Shown here: piece after piece, positions 13,911 to 26,560 of the stretch
Layout: every line of letters starts with the position of its first letter
How positions within the stretch are numbered: the stretch's first letter is position 1
Assembly (NCBI RefSeq): GCF_022539665.2
Contig: NC_081337.1
Coordinates: 2,642,679 to 2,706,678, forward strand
Reading direction: 5' to 3'
DNA length: 64,000 nucleotides
DNA from: Daphnia carinata
Lineage: Eukaryota; Arthropoda; Branchiopoda; Diplostraca; Daphniidae
Made by a program: the position numbers and the translations under genes
The notes under the pieces: generated by a model
What the model was told of the DNA's origin: nothing
Database searches by the model: none
The model's input: the letters and a program-made list of their open reading frames with translations, nothing else

Positions 13911-14041
13911 CATTTTCAAACGGTCTCGATAAAAAAGTCGTCTTCCGTTTCACAATGTATCCCACAATAAACGAGTCTAACTCAATGTAGAAACAGAGGA
14001 GATGCGTGGTTGCACAGCAGCAGATGGAAGCAGAACAATAG

Positions 14042-14072
<31 letters not shown>

Positions 14073-14105
14073 AAAAAGGCGAAAAAAAAAAAAAAAAAAA
14101 AAAAA
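14042..14105. repeat. Poly-C followed by poly-A tracts
   Basis: About 21 C are followed by G, then two long A runs separated by GGCG. Similar C-then-A or T-then-G joins occur elsewhere (7737, 9889, 18240). Exact lengths are unreliable in any assembly. Confidence 0.8.
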
Positions 14106-14938
14106 TGCTACGTCGAAATGTACACATTTCAAACGAGGGAAACACAAACAAAAAAAAAAAAAAAGTTGAGAAAAAAAAAAAAAAAAAAAAGAGAGTACTA
14201 TGCATATGTGACCCTGTATATATAAAAAGGTAAGGCTATAAGCTACAAGTTGCGCATCGCCCAGCTGGAGACCTCAAGTCTATAGTAATTATACACATGT
14301 ATAGTCGGTAGTAGTTGTCTATATATATATATATATATACCTGACTTGGTCTTTCTCTCTGTGTGTAATTATGCGGGTTTTTTTTTTCTCCCCCCCCCTT
14401 CTACCGTTGTCACGACATGCGCATCATCTCTTATTCTTTCATGTCGAGCCATCCTGTTACTTTGACGTCAAGGGGGGTATATCTATATAGACTGTGGTGG
14501 TTCACCTTTTCCAAGTGAACTCTATTCTTTTTTTTTTTCTTCGAGAAAAATAAAGAACGTCAAAAAACGGAAAATTCCACAACAACAACAACAACAACAG
14601 TCGAGACAGCAATAATGAGCCAAGGGGCAACACACTACCACCTCATTACACGCCACTGCGTGTGTGTGTGTCTTACACCGCCAGCATTATTCATATCCAG
14701 CACAAATAGAACAGTTCCCCCCCCCCCACTAAAAAAATAAAAGGGGTTTCTTTTTCTCGAAAATAGGATGAAAACGCAAAAATACATGCACCGTAAAGAT
14801 GATTGTTATTAGTTGGTTACAGCTCGTCACCGGATACAAGCTCCCCATTTAACGTAGCCACCCCCCCCCCCCCCCTTTATGCGAGGGTGCAATCAATCGA
14901 TAGGGCGATGCGGTTTAATATCGAAAAATCTCTCTGTA

Positions 14939-14960
14939 TGTGTGTGTGTGTGTGTGTGTG
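14939..14960. repeat. (TG)11 microsatellite
   Basis: Eleven TG units in non-coding sequence. Confidence 0.9.
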
Positions 14961-17026
14961 AATAGTGACATAAAAATAAATAGCTTTCCTATATTAAATG
15001 GACAAGCGAGGGTCCCCCCCCCCTTCTAAAAAAAAAAAAAAAAAAAAAAAGAAATAAAACAGGTTTAGTATAACGAAGGAGAGAAATGGATCGTTTGATT
15101 TGTACGTAGTGTATCGATGATTAATTCTAGTGAGATGCGGTGAAGCCCTTTTAGATATGCACGAATGTCGTTTGTTCCGCCCTGAAAACTGGTTATCCCC
15201 CCGGTCACATAAATGAGTGAATGAAAAAGCTCGAGAAATAAAAAAAAATAAAATAAAATAAGATTAACAATCGGTGTTGATGGAAACACCACCGGCGATT
15301 ACGACATGTTGTCTCCTTTTGTTGTTGTTTTTTTGTTTTTTTGTTTTTTGTTCTTTTGTGCGTGCAACGACGTTAAACTATTCACGGGTCAAATAAGAAA
15401 AGAAACCTGTAAATCCGCGACCCTGCGATTTTTTTGCGCAAAAAAAAACACAAGAGGTTTTTGTCACAGCTCGTGAATAAATTCGAGTTGATGAACAACC
15501 TTCGTCACAATCCGTCAAGTGGCCTGATAAAGAACATGTTCTTCAGAAAAACAAAGGACTGGCGGCACCTATTTGCGCGCATAAATATTCATCACTCCCG
15601 CATATTGCGCAATCGATTTTCAAAGAGTCTAGCAACATTGCCCTATTCAAATAGAGACTTCCAGGAGCAGTTTCAAATGAAAATGATCCTCTAACCAATC
15701 GCCTTCAAATCAAACGAATTGCAATACAAAAAAAGAGAAACTAGCTCATCATCCGTCGGCAAATTCGTTCGTTCACGCACGAACTCGTCAAAGGCAACAG
15801 ACCGCCGAGTGACAAGAAAAAAAATTGAATAATTTATGAATTGAAAAAACCTTTGATCAATGCAAACATTAAAGCAAAAAAAAAAAAAAAAAGTCGACTT
15901 CATTAGCGTCTCGATTGAAGCAATGTCGAGTGAGGACGAACAAAAAAATTTGCTTTTAAAATAAGAGTTTGGTAAAGAATTTTGAGAGACGGGGGGGGGG
16001 GGGGACAGGGACAAAAAGGCCGGCGTGATAATGTCCATGCGGGCATAATCTGCCATGATGACGTGCCACGGTAATTGGATTCTTCCTTTATCTCTCTCTC
16101 TTTTTTTTTTTTCAAGAAAAAAAAAAAGAACAAACATCCCCGTTGAAAGAAGCGCATAGCAACAAATGGTAGCGCCAACGTCCGCAATTGGCTTTTGCAT
16201 TAGCAATTGATCAACAATTTTTACTTTTATCGGTTAAACGTACATTTTCGAATTCTCCATCTTCCCTCCCCCCTTTTTTTTTTCTTGAATACTTGACGAA
16301 TTCGTGAATTGTTGTCGCTTATCGGCAAAGAGCTAAACCATCACAACCAGAAACTCGTCCCACGTAACAAAAGGCCACGGCAAAAATGGGTTTCCCTTTT
16401 GTGCGCACAAACGAAAATATGCCATCAGCTAAACATCACAAACAGCCAGCGTCTATTAAATTCTTTTTTTCTTTTCTTTTTTTTTTTTAAATGGACGAAA
16501 GAAGAAGAAAAAAAAATGATCCATTTTTCAATTTGATTCGTTTTCTTAATTCTATGAAATGGGACGGCTCTTCCGGAGAGACGTTGGCTTCCGCTTTTCA
16601 GAGGCAATCTATTTTTACCTTCTATTGCACTTTTTCATTGTTGCCATGAGAACTGATTTATGGCTCCACAATATCGTACCATCCCCTTCAACATTTTCAG
16701 ACACACTCAACTGAAACCCCTCGATATCAAAAGAGAAAATGGTAAGAAAAAACCTTACCTTTCGTGTCCAGCTCAAACGATGAAAAAAAGGGGCTCTGCG
16801 GATGCATCCGTTGCTTTTCTAAAAAAAAAAGAGAAAGAAAAAGAAAACTTATTGCATTTTCAAAGAGAAGGGGGAGACAGCAACAAACAAATGAAGAAGG
16901 AAAATAAAAAAAAAATAAAAAAAAAGTCTTTGAATCGAAATGGAAAGCGCAAACAAAACTGCTGTCTAGGTCTATTTATTCCAAAACATTGAAAATGACA
17001 CCGTTCGACCCTAACCAAAGCGAAAG

Positions 17027-17059
<33 letters not shown>

Positions 17060-18838
17060 TATAACAATAATTTCACACGTCTTCACTCCTTCCTTAGAAA
17101 ATGTTTATTGTATAAACAACTCAAACCGTTTGATATGTCATCAAAAGAAACCCAATGCGTCCTGTTTGGTGCGTTTCAAAAAAAAAAAAAAACGTTATTC
17201 CCTTCCCGCAGTTCTTTATTGTGCCACACGAAACGATACACGAGTTACGTATTTATTTTTGTTTTGTTTTTTCTAGCCTACATTTCGCCCGGCCAGCATC
17301 AAAAGAGTTGAATGTCAAGACAAACAAGGAAGAAAAATGTTTGGGCTTTTTTCTTACAGACTTTGTGACCCCATCTCTTTTTTTTTTTTTTTGTTTCCAA
17401 GTCGTAATTTACACAGTTGAAAACTGTTTCTCAACAGTGGCCCCCTTCTTTATTTTTCAAAAAAAAAAAAAAAAAAAAAGAAAATCGTAGCAGTAGAGAG
17501 CAAATAGGTTGGACGTGATTGACGACGTGATATCCAATTCGGGCTCTATCTATGCACACCATTTACAATAAGGGATATTTATTTCTTATTGGGAAGTAGG
17601 CGCATAAGAGGATTGAATGTCAACGAGCATCTCGCATGTCCTATTCTTGAATGTCTGCACAAATAAACGTTGGCCAGCAAAATAATTCAGCTGAATTGTA
17701 CGAATGACGAACCTAATATTTCCACGATGGAACAGATCATCAAGACTTGGTTGGGCCGATTTCTTCATTTCTTCAACGGGTGTGGTGAAGATTGTTTTTT
17801 AAAAAAAAGAAAAAGCCAAAAAAGATTGATTGAGCAAACGCAAAAAAAACAAAAAAAAACGTTCAAGTTTAAAGAGGATCGAAAGAGACAATGAAAAATG
17901 TCGGCTGATGTCAATGACGAAAGGAACAAGGACACACGAAAGACACACCATGTCGTGCATACCAAATGTTTTCCCCCCTTCTTCCCTTTCCAAACTGAAA
18001 ATTTCATTCGCTTTTTATGGAGGGTTGCACACGTGCTGCCATCATTGTCAACGTGATTACACAAACCGACACGGCAAAGAGTGCGCCAAGAATTCACGCA
18101 AAACCTAAAATTCATTAACGTCGGTTTCACTTTATCAAAACTATACGCGACGTGTGTGTGTGTAGTTCATAATAAACATCGGCCCGGATTTCCGACTCGC
18201 AATCAAGGTATTTCAATTACACGAATTTGTCAATCAAAAATTTTTTTTTTTTTTTTTTTTGGGGGGGGGGGGGGGTTTCGCTGTTTTACGGCCGTGACGC
18301 ATTCGAATGTTGAAATTCTTTGCGGCGGGATTCAGTTCAAACTAGGCGAACATGCGAGCTCATTTATTTCGTTCTCTTTGAAAAGGTTGTGCATTGTGTA
18401 TTCCACAATCGTCTCGTGTGATGACCAGCGTTGCTGCATTTCTCAGCAGCAGCTTCATTAATGGCTGTGGGGGGTGCCACACACAAACTAATTGGACACC
18501 TCCTCCACTGTCATTCTTTATATCCAATTGACGCTCAACACACACAAGGTGGCCTCTTTTTTTTTTTTTTTTTTTTTTTTTAGTGTCTTGGGGTCATCTT
18601 GAGCAAAATTCAAATATAAAAAAAAAAAAAATGCTGGCCAATACAATGGTGATGTTCCTTTCATTTTTTTTTTTTTTTTTTACGTTTTTAAATAAAAAGA
18701 TGCTACTGGGTGATACCATATTTTCTTTTGTGTATAGCCTTCGCGTCTTGTATAGAAAAAGGGGAGGACAACAAAACAACTAATTTCTATCTTTCGCCTC
18801 GTTTCACACCACATCTACCATGATGACAATTTTTTTTT

Positions 18839-18861
18839 CTCTCTCTCTCTCTCTCTCTCTC
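18839..18861. repeat. (CT)n microsatellite
   Basis: About 11 CT units after a T run in non-coding sequence. Confidence 0.85.
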
Positions 18862-19338
18862 ATCACCCAAACGATCAAGAAAAAAAAAATTGTTTTCTTT
18901 TGAAATGAAGAAAGAAAAAAAAACGTAGAAGCCAACACGTGAAAATTACACATACGGCGTGCATACATGTGACGACATAATGAGATGTTTGGCGATTCTT
19001 ATAGAGTCTCAGCTTTTTTTTTTTTGTTTTTTTTTTTCTTTTACTAGGAACTCGTTAAAAATCCTGACTCTTTGTAACTGTTTGAATTCTCTCACCCCGA
19101 CTATTCAAAAATATTACGTATGCACAATCACGTTTGATTTGCCAGACTTTTGTTGCATTGCCAACCGTTTCAACCAGCAATGCGTTCGTCTTATTGGCCC
19201 ACCATTTCGTATGGGCAGTAGGTCGAAAAATGATCAATGACAGTCGATACCCTGCCTCATATATATATATATAAACACATAACGATTTAGCGGTACGTCA
19301 AGAGGGCCAGTATAAACGACGTCATCACCATGAAACGC

Positions 19339-19553
19339 AAAGAAGAAGAAGAAGAAGAAGAAGAAAAAAAAAAGGCTATTGTTTTGTTGAGCCGCGTTGA
19401 TGGAACGGACACTAACGAAGTAGCGTGGCGTCGTGAGATTGCGACACAGCGTGTGTCTATTTGTTAAAAAAGAAGCACGGATGGCCAAAGCCAACGAGGT
19501 AGAAACATCCCAGGCCTTTTTTTTTTTTCTTCTTCTTCTTCTTCTTCTTCTTC
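19339..19553. repeat. GAA/TTC inverted repeat
   Basis: The left arm (19339-19376) is GAA units, then ten A, then GGC. The right arm (19513-19553) is GCC, twelve T, then CTT units. The arms are near-perfect reverse complements, about 36-38 nt each, with roughly 135 bp between them. RNA from either strand could fold into a long stem. Confidence 0.8.
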
Positions 19554-20886
19554 CTTCGACATGATTGAGAGCTCATCCGCCAAAATGGGCCCTTCGTTTC
19601 GATTGCGATCGCACGCCATCGTCCAATAATAATAACAGAGTGCATTCATGTGTAAATGAAAAGAGGTGACTTTCTTTTGACGACGTTGATGGAGTCGATC
19701 AACTGTTTTATCCAGACGCGTCTTTTCTTTTTTTATGGGCCTTGATGATTGAACGTATCGAAAACTCCTTTTTTTTTTTTTTTTTTTTTTTTTTTCTTTT
19801 TTGCTGCCACATTGAAACAAAAAGAGGCGACAATAAAAATGGAGCGCGCAATATTAGAAATCAGCGAAATTCATCGTCGCCTTTAAATACGATGCAACAT
19901 TTATCGCCCATCACCCATCATTTCATTAGACTATCGTTTTTTTTTTTTTTATATCTAATAAAATTCATTTCTTTTTTTTTTTTTTTCTCTTTATTGGTTT
20001 TACATTTCCCTCTTTTTCTTAAAAATTTCTCAAGTAGGAACCATCAAACGTCACTCTTTTACCCTTCCCCTTATTTCGGTCGGGTTCTTGTTGTTTCCTT
20101 CCTTTTAAATTTCAAAAAAAAAAAAAAAAAAAAAAAAAAAAGAAGAGCTGGATGCATTTTTGCTTGAGGGTAAAGTGGCGGCAGCGGTGGACCCTGCGAA
20201 GTGGCGTTGATTACAGTATTTAACTCATTAGCTTCACTTTGGGGAGTCGCCGCCGCCGCCGCTTAGATGCAAGAAGCCAACGGCTAAGGCCTCAAACGAA
20301 ACAAAAAAAAAAAAAAATGTTTTTTTTTTTTTTTTTTTAAATAGACGAGAGAAAATATGCCCCGGGAGCGATTCACGGAACAATTTTTCCTTCGACAAAC
20401 TTCCAAAATGTTTAACCTTTTTCTTTTTTAAAAAAGAGTTTTCCCTACTGCTATACATTCGTTTTGTTTATAGAAAAAAAAAATGTAAGTAATAATAGAG
20501 TGAATTCAAGAAAAAAAAAAAAATAATAATTGTGTGATTTGAAAGCCAAACGAATTGAAAATGGGGGTATTGAACATCGATGGAAAATTACAAACAGCGA
20601 GATTCGTCGCATGACGTGTTAAGTCTGTGGGCTCATTAACTGGTGCTGCCACGGCGTAGAACGAGCCCCGGTGTAACGAGCCGGCAACACGCGTTTCCCC
20701 CCCCGATGGCCGTGAGATGATGTGCGTCGCTTTTGCGGTTTTCTTTTTCGGCTTGTGAGAAAGTAAAAAAAAAAAAAAAACTCTTAAAAACAAGCGAGTC
20801 AACAAGCCGAAAAATAAAAAATCTCTCATCAAATTATATACACACGTCATTGACATGTTCCACAACCGGTGCAATTTGGCTTTTTA

Positions 20887-20920
<34 letters not shown>

Positions 20921-21631
20921 AAAAACGAAAAACGTTTGCCTTCTGTTGAAACTATTGTACGCAGCCCTTGTTTATCATCCTGTTTTTCTAATAAAAACTC
21001 GTACAGTTTGATGAATTCTACACGTCCCTGTCAGCACGGCCGTTTCTCCAAACGCAGAGGGGAGGCAGTTTTGAGGCAGCTGGTTTCCTAACTGGCCCCT
21101 TACCTATCGCCACCGCAAAGACGATGAAAGAGCTGACTGTCAATGAACCGTATATCGCAACAATAAAGGGATTGATATCTTTATTCATCCACCCAGTCCT
21201 GCTCGGCATCATGATGCCCCTATACAAAAAAAAAAAAAAAAAAAAAAAAAAATCTAGTGCCTTTATCTTTAAATAGATCGAAAAGTGAGATGGAGGAGCC
21301 GTCCGTTTGCTGATTAGATGTGTTCCAGGCTTCATTAAGTTATGCTGCGGTAGTTCTCCCCACCCTTTCTGTACACAGACTGGTACGACCACACATCCAT
21401 CACACGCTGCTCGTGGACAAAAAAGAAAAAGATATTGAAGGCTAGAGAGTCAGCGCAAGGGCTAAAAAGGTTCTCTTGTTTCTTTTGTGTTGTGTTAAAC
21501 GAAAAAGAGAAGGGGGTCAAAACGACAAAAAAAAAAAAAAAAAAGACTATTGTGTGCGTTCTCTCCGATGGATATTTTTCTAATCCGGCTGCTGCTGGTG
21601 TGTGTGTGTGTGTGTGTACCCTTCCCAAGTA

Positions 21632-21662
<31 letters not shown>

Positions 21663-23339
21663 GCCTCGATATATAGCTGGGGCACGTGACTTGTAAAATA
21701 TAGTGCCAAGTGCACATGACGTACATGATAATATCGCTCTATGCAAATGCTTTCAAGAAAGGCATATCCCTCGATGTGTAGGGAAAAAAAAAAAAAAGAA
21801 ACTGGTCTTTGCGGATGCATTGCAACAATTGAAAATGCACTCGAACCACGCCCTCTCAATCGATAGATGTCTCATCGACGTACGCGTATCTATTTGCTGA
21901 AGGGCTTTAAAAAAAAAAGGAAGGCCGTTTCACTTGGCCAGACACGAAACGTCCATCATCGATTTGATTCACATTAGACGAGTTGTATATGAAAATGAAA
22001 ATTGTATAGACGATAACGGCGTCTATCTCTCTCTCTCTCTCTCTGTCTATGGCACATGGAAAAAACAATTAGACGGGCCAGCTACTTTGCAACGTTCCAG
22101 AGTTCCGTCCTACAACTCTTTGTGTTTCCCACAGATTGAAAGAAAAAAAAAAGAAAAAAAAAAAAAGCCGAAAAACTTCCATTAGCGTAAAAAGAGAAAT
22201 ACCCTTTTTCCCAGTTTACAACCGATGGCGCCTGGAACATATCGCTGTCAACATTCTTTCGACGTCTAAATAAAAAAACAAAAAAAAACTCGAAAAAAAT
22301 GCACTTTGCGCCCATTTTGGTCGACGACGATGTCGCCAAAAGTGACCCATTTTGTGGCTCTTTTTTGGTTTTTTTTTTTTTTACGTTTCACCCCCTTACC
22401 TTCGTAGGAAAAAAAACCTTTCATTTAAAAAAATAAAAAAATAAAATAAACGACCCGAGGTTTATAATCGCGTCTCTGTTTGGTTGCTCGCTTGATTGTC
22501 GAAACGTCTGCCGTTGTGATACATTAACCAGCAGGCGAGTATTCACGTCTCCTCTTTCATTTGAATCCCCCCACCCCGCCACAGTTTCTTTTTTTTTTTT
22601 TCTTGTGGCTTCCGTTTTTTCTTGTCTTCTTAGCCCCAAAACCGGAAAATGTGTGATTCCGTTGAACAAAAATTCACACGCAAATTCAAACAGTTACGTC
22701 ATCATCTGCATGACGAATCGAGGGACCCTTTTTTTTTTGTTTTTTTTTTTGTAACTGTAACATCGGGCCATGAGCTATGAGTTTTTCGACGTCTGTTTGC
22801 GTGTAGCATTTCTTAATTGAAAACTTGAAAAAAAAAAATTCCAGTCGCAAGTCTATGGCCGCTGGTCAAAAAAAAAAAAAAAAAAAAAAAAATCAAACAT
22901 CTACGACATGAAAGATAAACAGGAGAGGAAACTTACCATATTAATAGAGACGACGGAAAAACAGCTCCCCCCCGGAACAGCGTCAAGTTTGGGGCACAAA
23001 CTTTTTACAAGGTGCCAGCAACGTTGAATGGCTGGAAACGTGATGAGCGACACAAACACAGCAGCTGGAAACCTATCGGAAAAGCACGCGGGTTATGGCC
23101 AGTCGAAACATTAAGTCCACACCAATAACTCGAATGAAAACGTAGATGGGGCAGGGAGGTGGGGGTCGGGCAATGTTTGGACTTTAAATCAGTCAAAGGT
23201 GAGCATTTCAAAATCACTTTCGTCTTACGCCACAACGGGACGGCAAAACAGTTGGCATACATATAGTCCGTGTGTAATGGGTTTCTCTCCGGCTTTTCGT
23301 AAACTGTCTGCGCGTAGCCAAGTTTTCAGGACCAGAGCA

Positions 23340-23358
23340 GGGGGGGGGGGGGGGGGGG
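23340..23358. repeat. Poly-G tract
   Basis: About 19 consecutive G, the longest G run on this strand of the window. Confidence 0.85.
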
Positions 23359-24269
23359 ATCAAACTTTAACCCCAATGCCTTTTCAGACTTGTTACCCAC
23401 ACCCTTTGCCTTGGTCGTTTTTCTGTACATGACCCCAACTGCACAAGAGACGCGTATTTATTTTTATGTCTATATGTTAGTATTAGCTGACTCTACCCTG
23501 TTTTATTCAAAACGTCAAAGCTTTTCGAATACTTTCGGGGTGCACGGAGCAGGGACAGGGAAAAACAAACAAAAGAAACTGACTCGCATTTGTCAGGTCC
23601 AGGAAACTGTGCGCATTTAACGTCGCGTCATTTCTATTATTTCCCACAAAAGTTAAGTACAAAGCGGATTAAACGTGATTCATTATTCACGAGTTTAAAG
23701 AGACACGTTTCAGACAGCAAATTGATATTCATCCGCCTTTTTTTATTCTAAAAAGAAAAAAAAACAGTCTACATCCGCACTCGGTCCACTGGAAAAAGGT
23801 TTAGAAAGAAAAGCTATTTTCGCTATAGAAATATTATAAAAGAGATTTTAAATGTTTAAATCTATTTTTTTTTTTTTTTGAAAAAAAAGCCCCAAGAGTC
23901 GTGGAAAACAGCAAAAACTTGTGTCTATGAATATAAAATGGTTATTTGAATCTCACAAAGCGGTTCAACTAATTACGTTTCCAAAGTAACATAAAGATTT
24001 AGGCCTTTCGAAATATGCACCCCTTCATTTGAACATCAATATCAAAAGCGGCTTATATCGGCCAAAAATATTCTACAAGATGAATTCAAAAGACGCCTGG
24101 ATGGGTTGCGATAAAAAAAAAAAGAAAGAAAAGAAATGTTTGTCAATCCGATTCCAGTTAGGATTGACACACACGGGGCAATTTTCGCTAGCAAGAGTTT
24201 GAAAATAGCGGGCGGCCAAGTTAGAAAACAAGTTTGGCGTCAATAACGAACATTCGAAGGGGATTTTCG

Positions 24270-24304
24270 ACAGACAGACAGACAGAGAGAGAGAGAGAGA
24301 GAGA
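24270..24304. repeat. (GACA)n then (GA)n repeat
   Basis: Compound microsatellite: several GACA units running into about ten GA units. Confidence 0.85.
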
Positions 24305-26515
24305 CGTTTGTTAGATGCGACTTGTCCGCCTCATAACAAGAAATTTCTCTTCATTATTGCATGCGCGTCTCAACTTTGTCAAGGCTTTAGAAGTGCACGC
24401 ACAACTTGGCCATTTTGACTTTGGGTATAGGGCAATTCATTTTCATTTGCGCCATAAATAACGTGGACGAAACAGTCCATCTGCGTTTGAAAAACAACAG
24501 TGTGTGTGTGCGTCTCCGATTCTCTTTTTTGTGGGCACATATAGACGTCAATAGTATTGGCCACCGTCCCAGAGGGCGGACGACGTCTACGCATAGCGAC
24601 GTGATTAATGAAGAAGCGCCGCGAGATGGAGAGAAAGAGAGGAAATGTACGGACCCAATATGTCATTAGCATGGCCTTAGAGGAAGACGAACGCCCTAGG
24701 AAAAAACGTAGAGAGATATGTTTAGCCTAGATATGTTCAGAGAGAGGCACGCATAGTGCAATCAAAGAACACATTGATTCGATTGGCGGCCCTCTCTGTT
24801 GCAGCTAAATCAGATTCGGTCGTGATTTGACGTGCGCTGACAATGAACGAGAACCAAGTGGCAATGACCGATGATGAAGCGAAACGATATCGTCGTCGTG
24901 AGTGATGCACGACCCTGTCAACACAGTTTTGCTTATTTCATAAACGTATTTACAGAGTCGTCCATCTTGTTCCAGCATCGACTTTGCCTTTTTCTTCACA
25001 GATATTAAGTAAGCTCGATCATGCCACGCTTGGCTGAACAAAACTCTCTACATTTTCTATCACTTTGGATAGAGTCTAGTGAATCAAAAACAAAAAAAAA
25101 AAAAACATATTCAGGGCTTGAGCCAATGCACTTGTGAGTTCAAAGTCGTGAGAAAATTTCGTACGACATGAAATGTGAGTCACTTCTGGAGAGGCTAGAC
25201 AATCTGTGTGAGCCTTTTTATCGATAAACGACAGCGCGCACAGATCCACTTCAAAATTCACGAAAAACATCGCTCTCAAGACTTTTTATTATTTTTTTTA
25301 AATGGAACACGTACATGATGCGTTCCAGTCTCTGCGTGTGGTCATTGATCGTCGACAGTGGCAATCTGGAACGCACAACAATCCCATCGGGATTTTCTTT
25401 TTTCTTTTTTCGTCAAACAACAATCGTTTGGAACAAGCGATGCCGTTTAGAACAAACACATTCACACACTGTCTTTTTAAGAGAAAGCCTGTTTTCTTTA
25501 AAGATCGTTATTGACTTGCTAACGATAGTGGCGGTGGTTTCCAGGACCAATAAACAAAAAATGAGCACACGAGAAAATAAATAAAACTTGAATAGGACTG
25601 ATTAGCCAAAGATGTAACGTAGAACGAGGAACAAGTGCGCAATAGCATCACCACTTGTGTCGTGCATTATTTTTTTTTTTTTTGGCAACGTTTTTCACGC
25701 GCGTGTAAACGACGAACGAAAAAAAAAAAAAAAAAGTTTTCTTTTGGAAAAAGAGTTGGTTCTGCTAATCAGTAAGAAAAAAAAAAAAAGGCGATTAGTG
25801 CAAACGAATGGAGGGTGACATTTGGCACGAACAACTTTGGGCTACCCGAAATCCTTCTGCTACAAGAAAAGTTTGATTGGCTCGTACACACACCAAAACA
25901 ACTTTCGAAAAAAGGAAAAAACTTTTTTTGAAAAGCAAAATTGCTATTTAATGATGGCGTCTGACTTACTTCCAGCCCAAGAAAAAGAAAAAAAAAAAAC
26001 ATGCAATCTATTTGAATTGGATAGCCTGTCTCATCAAAAATGCGTAAGCTTCCGCACCTCATTGCCAGACCCGAGTGGGCAACAACAAGAGTTGACTTTC
26101 TTTGAAAAACTTGGGTGGCCGCTAAAAAAGAATGGGGAGGGGGGGGGATTCGGAATCTTTGACGCCAATCGTCTGACGGAGAGATGGCCTTCGTCTCATT
26201 AACAATGTTGACTGTATAGGCCGACTGGAACTTTCCCACAGACCCCAAAAAAGTCACCCTGGACTCGAACCTTTTCGCGTATTATGCTAGTTTTTTTTTT
26301 TTCTTCTTCTTCTTCTTTAAGGCCATTAGTGCGCAATGGTGTAGATAAGAATAAAAAGCTAGCGAAAAGGAATAGGAGCCAATGATTTTTTTTTCTGTCA
26401 AGGACGTTTGGTGATGTGTTTGCCCTTTTCGCCAAACTTGCTAATAAAACAAATTTTAAAAAATAGAAGAAAGAAACCGACGTTGAAAAAAAAGACGATT
26501 CTCAACAAATTGATT

Positions 26516-26519
<4 letters not shown>

Positions 26520-26552
<33 letters not shown>
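26520..26552. repeat. Poly-A tract of about 33 nt
   Basis: This is the longest A run in the window. Nothing upstream looks like a retrotransposed gene or SINE, so it is called only as a homopolymer. Confidence 0.85.
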
Positions 26553-26553
<1 letters not shown>

Positions 26554-26560
26554 ATGAAAG

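Larger units (their letters stand above)
7201..14000. other. Gene-free stretch with microsatellites
   Basis: No supported gene. It contains (GCT)n at 10131-10176, (CA)n at 12285-12308 and 13248-13276, (CT)n at 13077-13099, and long T or A runs at 11203-11237, 13420-13443 and 13881-13910. A short frame at 7389 begins with a signal-peptide-like sequence but has no other support. A promoter-like cluster lies at 12367-12434. Confidence 0.6.
14001..20160. other. Gene-free stretch with C/A and T/G homopolymer junctions
   Basis: No supported gene. It holds a run of about 21 C at 14042-14062 followed by long A runs, (TA)n near 14322-14339, (TG)11 at 14939-14960, a T run followed directly by about 15 G at 18240-18275, (CT)n at 18839-18861, and a GAA/TTC inverted repeat at 19339-19553. 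A palindromic TTGACGTCAA lies at 14462-14471. Confidence 0.6.
20161..26560. other. Gene-free stretch, homopolymers and short repeats
   Basis: No supported gene. Landmarks are A runs at 20114-20141, 20892-20919, 21231-21251 and 21632-21659, about 19 G at 23340-23358, GACA then (GA)n at 24270-24304, and about 33 A at 26520-26552. The 23.0-23.3 and 24.4-24.8 kb parts have few homopolymers but show no recognisable protein or RNA. Confidence 0.6.

Noticed and set aside
16623-16640. TATTGCACTT, similar to the start of miR-92
   Set aside because: The match ends after the seed and the flanks do not fold into a precursor hairpin.
26520-26552. Long A run as the tail of a retrocopy or SINE
   Set aside because: Upstream sequence has no gene-like or Pol III promoter content and no target-site duplication is visible.
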